Positions 52,943 through 64,000 of a DNA stretch of 64,000 bases are shown here, one piece after another (position 1 is the first letter of the stretch; each line of letters starts with the position of its first letter). The notes beneath the pieces were generated by a model that saw only the letters and a list, made by a program, of their open reading frames with translations, searched no databases and had not been told where the DNA came from. The position numbers were made by a program, and so were the translations under genes. The stretch is from Gordionus sp. m RMFG-2023 (taxonomy: Eukaryota; Nematomorpha; Gordioida; Chordodea; Parachordodidae). The stretch is from NCBI RefSeq assembly GCF_954871325.1, contig NC_088775.1, positions 42,323,561 to 42,387,560 of the forward strand, in the 5' to 3' direction.

Positions 52943-54710
52943 CCAATTTGCTTCAAAAAGTTTCAAAAAAACTTAAAAATGACGATTATGACAATTGTCA
53001 CTTTCCTATGGTACATCTTCGCTTAAATTTTATTTTAACATGTTTACAATCTATATTTTTACCCACTTGTGTTAAAAAATTCAAAAACTTTTAAAATGAC
53101 GATTATGACAATTGTCACTTTTCTATGGTACATCTTCACTGAAATTTTAATTTAACATGTATACAATATATATTTTTACCAATTTGCTTCAAAAAGTTTC
53201 AAAAAAACTTAAAAATGACGATTATGACAATTGTCACTTTCCTATGGTACATCTTCGCTTAAATTTTATTTTAACATGTTTACAATCTATATTTTTACCC
53301 ACTTGTGTTAAAAAATTCAAAAACTTTTAAAATGACGATTATGACAATTGTCACTTTTCTATGGTACATCTTCACTGAAATTTTAATTTAACATGTTTAC
53401 AATATATATTTTTACCAATTTGCTTCAAAAAGTTTCAAAAAAACTTAAAATGACAATTGTCACTTTCCTATGGTCCATCTTCGCTTAAATTTTATTTTAA
53501 CATGTTTACAATCTATATTTTTACCCTCTTGCATTAAAAAAATTCAAAAACTTTTAAAATGACGATTATGACAATTGTCACTTTTCTATGGTACATCTTC
53601 ACTGAAATTTTAATTTAACATGTTTACAATATATATTTTTACCAATTTGCTTCAAAAAGTTTCAAAAAAACTTAAAAATGACGATTATGACAATTGTCAC
53701 TTTCCTATGGTACATCTTCGCTTAAATTTTATTTTAACATGTTTACAATCTATATTTTTACCCACTTGTGTTAAAAAATTCAAAAACTTTTAAAATGACG
53801 ATTATGACAATTGTCACTTTTCTATGGTACATCTTCACTGAAATTTTAATTTAACATGTTTACAATATATATTTTTACCAATTTGCTTCAAAAAGTTTCA
53901 AAAAAACTTAAAAATGACAATTATGACAATTGTCACTTTTCTATGGTACATCTTCGCTTAAATTTTATTTTAACATGTTTACAATCTATATTTTTACCCT
54001 CTTGCATTAAAAAATTCAAAAACTTTTAAAATGACGATTATGACAATTGTCACTTTTCTATGGTACATCTTCACTGAAATTTTAATTTAACATGTTTACA
54101 ATATATATTTTTATCCATTTGCTTCAAAAAATTTCAAAAAAACTTAAAAATGACGATTATGACAATTGTCACTTTTCTATGGTACATCTTCGCTTAAATT
54201 TTATTTTAACATGTTTACAATCTATATTTTTACCCTCTTGCATTAAAAAAATTCAAAAACTTTTAAAATGACGATTATGACAATTGTAACTTTTCTATGG
54301 TACATCTTCACTGAAATTTTAATTTAACATGTTTACAATATATATTTTTACCAATTTGCTTCAAAAAGTTTCAAAAAAACTTAAAAATGACGATTATGAC
54401 AATTGTCACTTTCCTATGGTACATCTTCGCCTAAATTTTATTTTAACATGTTTACAATCTATATTTTTACCCACTTGTGTTAAAAAATTCAAAAACTTTT
54501 AAAATGACGATTATGACAATTGTCACTTTTCTATGGTACATCTTCACTGAAATTTTAATTTAACATGTTTACAATATATATTTTTACCAATTTGCTTCAA
54601 AAAGTTTCAAAAAAACTTAAAAATGACGATTATGACAATTGTCACTTTCCTATGGTACATCTTCGCTTAAATTTTATTTTAACATGTTTACAATCTATAT
54701 TTTTACCCTC

Positions 54711-57700
54711 TTGCATTAAAAAAATTCAAAAACTTTTAAAATGACGATTATGACAATTGTCACTTTTCTATGGTACATCTTCACTGAAATTTTAATTTAA
54801 CATGTTTACAATATATATTTTTACCAATTTGCTTCAAAAAGTTTCAAAAAACTTAAAAATGACGATTATGACAATTATCACTTTCCTATGGTACATCTTC
54901 GCTTAAATTTTATTTTAACATGTTTACAATCTATATTTTCACCCACTTGTGTTAAAAAATTCAAAAACTTTTAAAATGACGATTATGACAATTGTCACTT
55001 TTCTATGGTACATCTTCACTGAAATTTTAATTTAACATGTATACAATATATATTTTTACCAATTTGTTTCAAAAAGTTTCAAAAAAACTTAAAAATGACG
55101 ATTACAATTGTCACTTTCCTATGGTACATCTTCGCTTAAATTTTATTTTAACATGTTTACAATCTATATTTTTACCCACTTGTGTTTAAAAATTCAAAAA
55201 CTTTTAAAATGACGATTATGACAATTGTCACTTTTCTATGGTACATCTTCACTGAAATTTTAATTTAACATGTTTACAATATATATTTTTACCTATTTGC
55301 TTCAAAAAGTTTCAAAAAAACTTAAAAATGACGATTATGACAATTATCACTTTCCTATGGTACATCTTCGCTTAAATTTTATTTTAACATGTTTACAATC
55401 TATAATTTTACCCTCTTGCATTAAAAAAATTCAAAAACTTTTAAAATGACGATTATGACAATTGTCACTTTTCTATGGTACATCTTCACTGAAATTTTAA
55501 TTTAACATGTTTACAATATATATTTTTACCAATTTGCTTCAAAAAGTTTCAAAAAAACTTAAAAATGACGATTATGACAATTGTCACTTTCCTATGGTAC
55601 ATCTTCGCTTAAATTTTATTTTAACATGTTTACAATCTATATTTTTACCCACTTGTGTTAAAAAATTCAAAAACTTTTAAAATGACGATTATGACAATTG
55701 TCACTTTTCTATGGTACATCTTCACTGAAATTTTAATTTAACATGTTTACAATATATATTTTTACCAATTTGCTTCAAAAAGTTTCAAAAAAACTTAAAA
55801 ATGACGATTATGACAATTGTCAGTTTCCTATGGTACATCTTCGCTTAAATTTTATTTTAACATGTTTACAATCTATATTTTTACCCTCTTGCATTAAAAA
55901 AATTCAAAAACTTTTAAAATGACGATTATGACAATTGTCACTTTTCTATGGTACATCTTCACTGAAATTTTAATTTAACATGTTTACAATATATATTTTT
56001 ATCCATTTGCTTCAAAAAATTTCAAAAAAACTTAAAAATGACGATTATGACAATTGTCACTTTTCTATGGTACATCTTCGCTTAAATTTTATTTTAACAT
56101 GTTTACAATCTATATTTTTACCCTCTTGCATTAAAAAAATTCAAAAACTTTTAAAATGACGATTATGACAATTGTAACTTTTCTATGGTACATCTTCACT
56201 GAAATTTTAATTTAACATGTTTACAATATATATTTTTACCAATTTGCTTCAAAAAGTTTCAAAAAAACTTAAAAATGACGATTATGACAATTGTCACTTT
56301 CCTATGGTACATCTTCGCCTAAATTTTATTTTAACATGTTTACAATCTATATTTTTACCCACTTGTGTTAAAAAATTCAAAAACTTTTAAAATGACGATT
56401 ATGACAATTGTCACTTTTCTATGGTACATCTTCACTGAAATTTTAATTTAACATGTTTACAATATATATTTTTACCAATTTGCTTCAAAAAGTTTCAAAA
56501 AAACTTAAAAATGACGATTATGACAATTGTCACTTTCCTATGGTACATCTTCGCTTAAATTTTATTTTAACATGTTTACAATCTATATTTTTACCCTCTT
56601 GCATTAAAAAAATTCAAAAACTTTTAAAATGACGATTATGACAATTGTCACTTTTCTATGGTACATCTTCACTGAAATTTTAATTTAACATGTTTACAAT
56701 ATATATTTTTACCAATTTGCTTCAAAAAGTTTCAAAAAAACTTAAAAATGACGATTATGACAATTGTCACTTTCCTATGGTACATCTTCGCTTAAATTTT
56801 ATTTTAACATGTTTACAATCTATATTTTTACCCACTTGTGTTAAAAAATTCAAAAACTTTTAAAATGACGATTATGACAATTGTCACTTTTCTATGGTAC
56901 ATCTTCACTGAAATTTTAATTTAACATGTATACAATATATATTTTTACCAATTTGCTTCAAAAAGTTTCAAAAAAACTTAAAAATGACGATTATGACAAT
57001 TGTCACTTTCCTATGGTACATCTTCGCTTAAATTTTATTTTAACATGTTTACAATCTATATTTTTACCCACTTGTGTTAAAAAATTCAAAAACTTTTAAA
57101 ATGACGATTATGACAATTGTCACTTTTCTATGGTACATCTTCACTGAAATTTTAATTTAACATGTTTACAATATATATTTTTACCAATTTGCTTCAAAAA
57201 GTTTCAAAAAAACTTAAAATGACAATTGTCACTTTCCTATGGTCCATCTTCGCTTAAATTTTATTTTAACATGTTTACAATCTATATTTTTACCCTCTTG
57301 CATTAAAAAAATTCAAAAACTTTTAAAATGACGATTATGACAATTGTCACTTTTCTATGGTACATCTTCACTGAAATTTTAATTTAACATGTTTACAATA
57401 TATATTTTTACCAATTTGCTTCAAAAAGTTTCAAAAAAACTTAAAAATGACGATTATGACAATTGTCACTTTCCTATGGTACATCTTCGCTTAAATTTTA
57501 TTTTAACATGTTTACAATCTATATTTTTACCCACTTGTGTTAAAAAATTCAAAAACTTTTAAAATGACGATTATGACAATTGTCACTTTTCTATGGTACA
57601 TCTTCACTGAAATTTTAATTTAACATGTTTACAATATATATTTTTACCAATTTGCTTCAAAAAGTTTCAAAAAAACTTAAAAATGACAATTATGACAATT

Positions 57701-59955
57701 GTCACTTTTCTATGGTACATCTTCGCTTAAATTTTATTTTAACATGTTTACAATCTATATTTTTACCCTCTTGCATTAAAAAAATTCAAAAACTTTTAAA
57801 ATGACGATTATGACAATTGTAACTTTTCTATTGTACATCTTCACTGAAATTTTAATTTAACATGTTTACAATATATATTTTTACCAATTTGCTTCAAAAA
57901 GTTTCAAAAAAACTTAAAAATGACGATTATGACAATTGTCACTTTCCTATGGTACATCTTCGCTTAAATTTTATTTTAACATGTTTACAATCTATATTTT
58001 TACCCTCTTGCATTAAAAAAATTCAAAAACTTTTAAAATGACGATTATGACAATTGTAACTTTTCTATTGTACATCTTCACTGAAATTTTAATTTAACAT
58101 GTTTACAATATATATTTTTACCAATTTGCTTCAAAAAGTTTCAAAAAAACTTAAAAATGACGATTATGACAATTGTCACTTTCCTATGGTACATCTTCGC
58201 TTAAATTTTATTTTAACATGTTTACAATCTATATTTTTACCCTCTTGCATTAAAAAAATTCAAAAACTTTTAAAATGACGATTATGACAATTGTAACTTT
58301 TCTATTGTACATCTTCACTGAAATTTTAATTTAACATGTTTACAATATATATTTTTACCAATTTGCTTCAAAAAGTTTCAAAAAAACTTAAAAATGACGA
58401 TTATGACAATTGTCACTTTCCTATGGTACATCTTCGCCTAAATTTTATTTTAACATGTTTACAATCTATATTTTTACCCACTTGTGTTAAAAAATTCAAA
58501 AACTTTTAAAATGACGATTATGACAATTGTCACTTTTCTATGGTACATCTTCACTGAATGTTTAATTTAACATGTTTACAATATATATTTTTACCAATTT
58601 GCTTCAAAAAGTTTCAAAAAAACTTAAAAATGACGATTATGACAATTGTAACTTTCCTATGGTACATCTTCGCTTAAATTTTATTTTAACATGTTTACAA
58701 TCTATGTTTTTACCCACTTGTGTTAAAAAATTCAAAAACTTTTAAAATGACGATTATGACAATTGTCACTTTTCTATGGTACATCTTCACTGAAATTTTA
58801 ATTTAACATGTTTACAATATATATTTTTACCAATTTGCTTCAAAAAGTTTCAAAAAAACTTAAAAATGACGATTATGACAATTGTCACTTTCCTATGGTA
58901 CATCTTCGCTTAAATTTTATTTTAACATGTTTACAATCTATATTTTTACCCTCTTGCATTAAAAAAATTCAAAAACTTTTAAAATGACGATTATGACAAT
59001 TGTGACTTTTCTATGGTACATCTTCACTGAAATTTTAATTTAACATGTTTACAATATATATTTTTACCAATTTGCTTCAAAAAGTTTCAAAAAAACTTAA
59101 AAATGACGATTATGACAATTGTCACTTTCCTATGGTACATCTTCGCTTAAATTTTATTTTAACATGTTTACAATCTATATTTTTACCCACTTGTGTTAAA
59201 AAATTCAAAAACTTTTAAAATGACGATTATGACAATTGTCACTTTTCTATGGTACATCTTCACTGAAATTTTAATTTAACATGTATACAATATATATTTT
59301 TACCAATTTGCTTCAAAAAGTTTCAAAAAAACTTAAAAATGACGATTATGACAATTGTCACTTTCCTATGGTACATCTTCGCTTAAATTTTATTTTAACA
59401 TGTTTACAATCTATATTTTTACCCACTTGTGTTAAAAAATTCAAAAACTTTTAAAATGACGATTATGACAATTGTCACTTTTCTATGGTACATCTTCACT
59501 GAAATTTTAATTTAACAAATATATATTTTTACCAATTTGCTTCAAAAAGTTTCAAAAAAACTTAAAATGACAATTGTCACTTTCCTATGGTACATCTTCG
59601 CTTAAATTTTATTTTAACATGTTTACAATCTATATTTTTACCCTCTTGCATTAAAAAAATTCAAAAAAACTTAAAAATGACGATTATGACAATTGTCACT
59701 TTCCTATGGTACATCTTCGCTTAAATTTTATTTTAACATGTTTACAATCTATATTTTTACCCTCTTGCATTAAAAAAATTCAAAAACTTTTAAAATGACG
59801 ATTATGACAATTGTCACTTTTCTATGGTACATCTTCACTGAAATTTTAATTTAACATGTTTACAATATATATTTTTATCCATTTGCTTCAAAAAATTTCA
59901 AAAAAACTTAAAAATGACGATTATGACAATTGTCACTTTTCTATGGTACATCTTC
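54711..59955 (+). repeat. 5.2-kb segment, distant copy of 29.65-34.9 kb
   Basis: Offset partner of 29,650-34,895. Private changes here are ATATTTTCACCC (near 54,937), GACGATTACAATTG (55,100), TATGGTCCATC (57,240), GACAATTATGAC (57,687) and ATTGTGACTTTTC (near 59,000). Homology ends at 59,956, where this copy continues with an A junction (CTTCACTGAAA) and the other with a B junction (CTTCGCTTAAA). Confidence 0.82.
58553..59718 (+). repeat. Marked 1,166-bp cassette, copy 6 of 7
   Basis: Same length and end markers, but ACAATATATATTT replaces ACAATGTATATTT and a B monomer has ATTGTGACTTTTC. The next copy shares both changes, which defines a sub-lineage. Confidence 0.87.
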
Positions 59956-60428
59956 ACTGAAATTTTAATTTAACATGTTTACAATATATATTTTTACCAA
60001 TTTGCTTCAAAAAGTTTCAAAAAAACTTAAAAATGACGATTATGACAATTGTCACTTTCCTATGGTACATCTTCGCTTAAATTTTATTTTAACATGTTTA
60101 CAATCTATATTTTTACCCTCTTGCATTAAAAAAATTCAAAAACTTTTAAAATGACGATTATGACAATTGTAACTTTTCTATTGTACATCTTCACTGAAAT
60201 TTTAATTTAACATGTTTACAATATATATTTTTACCAATTTGCTTCAAAAAGTTTCAAAAAAACTTAAAAATGACGATTATGACAATTGTCACTTTCCTAT
60301 GGTACATCTTCGCCTAAATTTTATTTTAACATGTTTACAATCTATATTTTTACCCACTTGTGTTAAAAAATTCAAAAACTTTTAAAATGACGATTATGAC
60401 AATTGTCACTTTTCTATGGTACATCTTC

Positions 60429-60688
60429 ACTGAATGTTTAATTTAACATGTTTACAATATATATTTTTACCAATTTGCTTCAAAAAGTTTCAAAAAAACT
60501 TAAAAATGACGATTATGACAATTGTAACTTTCCTATGGTACATCTTCGCTTAAATTTTATTTTAACATGTTTACAATCTATGTTTTTACCCACTTGTGTT
60601 AAAAAATTCAAAAACTTTTAAAATGACGATTATGACAATTGTCACTTTTCTATGGTACATCTTCACTGAAATTTTAATTTAACATGTA
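60429..60688 (+). repeat. Partial marked cassette (first two monomers)
   Basis: ACTGAATG, ATTGTAACTTTCC and CTATGTTTTTACCC are present, then a CATGTATAC monomer follows immediately. The switch coincides with the junction of the 4,231-bp repeat at 60,688/60,689. Confidence 0.78.
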
Positions 60689-63600
60689 TACAATATATAT
60701 TTTTACCAATTTGCTTCAAAAAGTTTCAAAAAAACTTAAAAATGACGATTATGACAATTGTCACTTTCCTATGGTACATCTTCGCTTAAATTTTATTTTA
60801 ACATGTTTACAATCTATATTTTTACCCTCTTGCATTAAAAAAATTCAAAAACTTTTAAAATGACGATTATGACAATTGTCACTTTTCTATGGTACATCTT
60901 CACTGAAATTTTAATTTAACATGTTTACAATATATATTTTTACCAATTTGCTTCAAAAAGTTTCAAAAAAACTTAAAAATGACGATTATGACAATTGTCA
61001 CTTTCCTATGGTACATCTTCGCTTAAATTTTATTTTAACATGTTTACAATCTATATTTTTACCCACTTGTGTTAAAAAATTCAAAAACTTTTAAAATGAC
61101 GATTATGACAATTGTCACTTTTCTATGGTACATCTTCACTGAAATTTTAATTTAACATGTATACAATATATATTTTTACCAATTTGCTTCAAAAAGTTTC
61201 AAAAAAACTTAAAAATGACGATTATGACAATTGTCACTTTCCTATGGTACATCTTCGCTTAAATTTTATTTTAACATGTTTACAATCTATATTTTTACCC
61301 ACTTGTGTTAAAAAATTCAAAAACTTTTAAAATGACGATTATGACAATTGTCACTTTTCTATGGTACATCTTCACTGAAATTTTAATTTAACATGTTTAC
61401 AATATATATTTTTACCAATTTGCTTCAAAAAGTTTCAAAAAAACTTAAAATGACAATTGTCACTTTCCTATGGTCCATCTTCGCTTAAATTTTATTTTAA
61501 CATGTTTACAATCTATATTTTTACCCTCTTGCATTAAAAAAATTCAAAAACTTTTAAAATGACGATTATGACAATTGTCACTTTTCTATGGTACATCTTC
61601 ACTGAAATTTTAATTTAACATGTTTACAATATATATTTTTACCAATTTGCTTCAAAAAGTTTCAAAAAAACTTAAAAATGACGATTATGACAATTGTCAC
61701 TTTCCTATGGTACATCTTCGCTTAAATTTTATTTTAACATGTTTACAATCTATATTTTTACCCACTTGTGTTAAAAAATTCAAAAACTTTTAAAATGACG
61801 ATTATGACAATTGTCACTTTTCTATGGTACATCTTCACTGAAATTTTAATTTAACATGTTTACAATATATATTTTTACCAATTTGCTTCAAAAAGTTTCA
61901 AAAAAACTTAAAAATGACAATTATGACAATTGTCACTTTTCTATGGTACATCTTCGCTTAAATTTTATTTTAACATGTTTACAATCTATATTTTTACCCT
62001 CTTGCATTAAAAAAATTCAAAAACTTTTAAAATGACGATTATGACAATTGTAACTTTTCTATTGTACATCTTCACTGAAATTTTAATTTAACATGTTTAC
62101 AATATATATTTTTACCAATTTGCTTCAAAAAGTTTCAAAAAAACTTAAAAATGACGATTATGACAATTGTCACTTTCCTATGGTACATCTTCGCTTAAAT
62201 TTTATTTTAACATGTTTACAATCTATATTTTTACCCTCTTGCATTAAAAAAATTCAAAAACTTTTAAAATGACGATTATGACAATTGTAACTTTTCTATT
62301 GTACATCTTCACTGAAATTTTAATTTAACATGTTTACAATATATATTTTTACCAATTTGCTTCAAAAAGTTTCAAAAAAACTTAAAAATGACGATTATGA
62401 CAATTGTCACTTTCCTATGGTACATCTTCGCTTAAATTTTATTTTAACATGTTTACAATCTATATTTTTACCCTCTTGCATTAAAAAAATTCAAAAACTT
62501 TTAAAATGACGATTATGACAATTGTAACTTTTCTATTGTACATCTTCACTGAAATTTTAATTTAACATGTTTACAATATATATTTTTACCAATTTGCTTC
62601 AAAAAGTTTCAAAAAAACTTAAAAATGACGATTATGACAATTGTCACTTTCCTATGGTACATCTTCGCCTAAATTTTATTTTAACATGTTTACAATCTAT
62701 ATTTTTACCCACTTGTGTTAAAAAATTCAAAAACTTTTAAAATGACGATTATGACAATTGTCACTTTTCTATGGTACATCTTCACTGAATGTTTAATTTA
62801 ACATGTTTACAATATATATTTTTACCAATTTGCTTCAAAAAGTTTCAAAAAAACTTAAAAATGACGATTATGACAATTGTAACTTTCCTATGGTACATCT
62901 TCGCTTAAATTTTATTTTAACATGTTTACAATCTATGTTTTTACCCACTTGTGTTAAAAAATTCAAAAACTTTTAAAATGACGATTATGACAATTGTCAC
63001 TTTTCTATGGTACATCTTCACTGAAATTTTAATTTAACATGTTTACAATATATATTTTTACCAATTTGCTTCAAAAAGTTTCAAAAAAACTTAAAAATGA
63101 CGATTATGACAATTGTCACTTTCCTATGGTACATCTTCGCTTAAATTTTATTTTAACATGTTTACAATCTATATTTTTACCCTCTTGCATTAAAAAAATT
63201 CAAAAACTTTTAAAATGACGATTATGACAATTGTGACTTTTCTATGGTACATCTTCACTGAAATTTTAATTTAACATGTTTACAATATATATTTTTACCA
63301 ATTTGCTTCAAAAAGTTTCAAAAAAACTTAAAAATGACGATTATGACAATTGTCACTTTCCTATGGTACATCTTCGCTTAAATTTTATTTTAACATGTTT
63401 ACAATCTATATTTTTACCCACTTGTGTTAAAAAATTCAAAAACTTTTAAAATGACGATTATGACAATTGTCACTTTTCTATGGTACATCTTCACTGAAAT
63501 TTTAATTTAACATGTATACAATATATATTTTTACCAATTTGCTTCAAAAAGTTTCAAAAAAACTTAAAAATGACGATTATGACAATTGTCACTTTCCTAT

Positions 63601-64000
63601 GGTACATCTTCGCTTAAATTTTATTTTAACATGTTTACAATCTATATTTTTACCCACTTGTGTTAAAAAATTCAAAAACTTTTAAAATGACGATTATGAC
63701 AATTGTCACTTTTCTATGGTACATCTTCACTGAAATTTTAATTTAACAAATATATATTTTTACCAATTTGCTTCAAAAAGTTTCAAAAAAACTTAAAATG
63801 ACAATTGTCACTTTCCTATGGTACATCTTCGCTTAAATTTTATTTTAACATGTTTACAATCTATATTTTTACCCTCTTGCATTAAAAAAATTCAAAAAAA
63901 CTTAAAAATGACGATTATGACAATTGTCACTTTCCTATGGTACATCTTCGCTTAAATTTTATTTTAACATGTTTACAATCTATATTTTTACCCTCTTGCA
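60689..64000 (+). repeat. 4,231-bp higher-order unit, copy 2 (cut by window end)
   Basis: Matches copy 1 in register from its first base to the window end (3,312 bp), with no difference noticed. The array therefore continues beyond 64,000. Confidence 0.87.
62784..63949 (+). repeat. Marked 1,166-bp cassette, copy 7 of 7
   Basis: 4,231 bp after copy 6 and sharing its private changes. It ends 51 bp before the end of the window. Confidence 0.87.

Larger units (their letters stand above)
56458..60688 (+). repeat. 4,231-bp higher-order unit, copy 1
   Basis: CATGTATAC (56,928), TATGGTCCATC (57,240), AAATGACAAT (57,681), CTATTGTAC (57,831), CACTGAATG (58,551), TTGTGAC (59,000) and TTAACAAAT (59,511) all recur 4,231 bp later. 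The left limit is fixed by CATGTTTAC here against CATGTATAC at 60,684. Near 59,956 it contains an A-A adjacency (A2 followed directly by A1), so a B monomer is missing. Confidence 0.88.
1..64000. repeat. Satellite DNA array, ~118-bp monomer, ~237-bp A/B dimer
   Basis: Every part of the window is made of head-to-tail copies of one AT-rich monomer. The recurring landmarks are AACATGTTTACAAT, a T5 run followed by ACC, an A-rich centre, TGACGATTATGACAATTGTC and CTATGGTACATCTTC. They recur every 117-120 bp from the first to the last base and always on the same strand. Counting the consensus gives 119 bp for class A and 118 bp for class B, with 28 G+C bases in each (about 24%). At this spacing the window holds about 540 monomers. 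There is no unique sequence, no inserted element and no array edge. This organisation is typical of eukaryotic centromeric or heterochromatic satellites; that location is inferred, not seen. Confidence 0.98.
26690..64000. repeat. Right domain: homogenised A/B dimers in mosaic higher-order repeats
   Basis: From about 26.7 kb to the end the array is almost strict A-B-A-B alternation. Classes C, D, E and F are absent. Variation is limited to single-base or short-indel markers, for example CAGTTTCC, TTAGCCAC, CATGTATAC, CTCTTTCATT, CTATTGTAC, CACTGAATG and TTAACAAATATA. These markers recur in the same order over hundreds to thousands of bases, so whole multi-dimer blocks have been copied. No gene or inserted element is present. 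Confidence 0.88.

Noticed and set aside
1-64000. CRISPR-like array of regular repeats
   Set aside because: There are no unique spacers: the sequence between any two conserved blocks is itself repeated. Unit length and base composition are those of a satellite, and there is no cas gene.
1-64000. LTR element, LINE, SINE or DNA transposon inside the array
   Set aside because: I looked for breaks in the 118-bp phase, target-site duplications and non-satellite sequence. Every phase change is explained by monomer variants of 108-120 bp or small indels.
1-64000. CENP-B box
   Set aside because: The primate-type box requires a CGGG-containing 3' half. CGGG does not occur in any monomer class, and the TTCG at the B junction is not followed by the rest of the motif.
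1-64000. Telomeric repeats (TTAGGG, TTAGG, TTTAGGG types)
   Set aside because: No run of any of these was seen. The only similar words are isolated TTAGCC variants of class B monomers.
1-64000. tRNA or rRNA genes
   Set aside because: No GTTCGA-type T-loop, no GC-rich stems and no conserved rRNA block. The base composition is uniformly about 24% G+C.

Overview
The whole window is one uninterrupted satellite DNA array. It contains no gene, RNA gene or intact transposable element that I can support, and it has neither a flank nor an end inside the 64 kb. The basic monomer is about 118 bp (about 24% G+C by hand count of the consensus), giving roughly 540 head-to-tail copies, all in the same orientation. 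Two main monomer classes alternate: A (119 bp, junction CTTCACTGAAA, body TTACCAATTTGC or TTATCCATTTGC) and B (117-118 bp, junction CTTCGCTTAAA, body TACCCTCTTGC or TACCCACTTGTG). The A+B dimer of about 237 bp is the true short period. Rarer classes are C (108 bp), D (119 bp, TATAGCATG), E (120 bp, ATGTCAATTG with TTTTTATATGG) and F (119 bp, TATAACATG with GCTTTAAAAATTTTC).

The array is eukaryotic in character: a long, homogenised, AT-rich tandem satellite with higher-order repeats (HORs), as seen in centromeric or other constitutive heterochromatin. The species cannot be named from this sequence. CpG is not depleted in the consensus dimer (3 seen, about 3 expected), which weakly favours a lineage with little CpG methylation, such as many invertebrates. 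That is inference only.

Layout. (1) 1-5.6 kb: mixed monomer classes, including a 710-bp six-monomer HOR (1.9-3.2 kb). (2) 5.63-27.5 kb: two tandem copies of a 10,914-bp unit, in register, with only three base differences noticed by eye. Each copy holds nine C monomers, E/F blocks and a tandem pair of 700-bp six-mers. (3) 26.7-29.5 kb: a 1,420-bp tandem duplication that overlaps the right end of the second 10.9-kb copy. (4) 29.5-64 kb: almost pure A/B dimers, built as a mosaic of multi-kilobase segments repeated at offsets of 1,656, 2,940, 4,231, 6,714, 11,411 and 25,060 bp. A 1,166-bp marked cassette occurs seven times here at irregular spacing.

Nothing here works together as genes. The array reads as a record of unequal exchange and conversion at four scales: monomer, dimer, 0.5-1.7 kb HOR, and 3-11 kb segment. 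The best candidates for function are a 12-bp perfect palindrome (TGACAATTGTCA) inside the most conserved third of the monomer, and three A-tracts spaced at about one helical turn that should bend the DNA. I did not find a previously undescribed gene system. The points most worth a second look are the mosaic HOR architecture, the palindrome and the sharp change in monomer composition near 26.7 kb.
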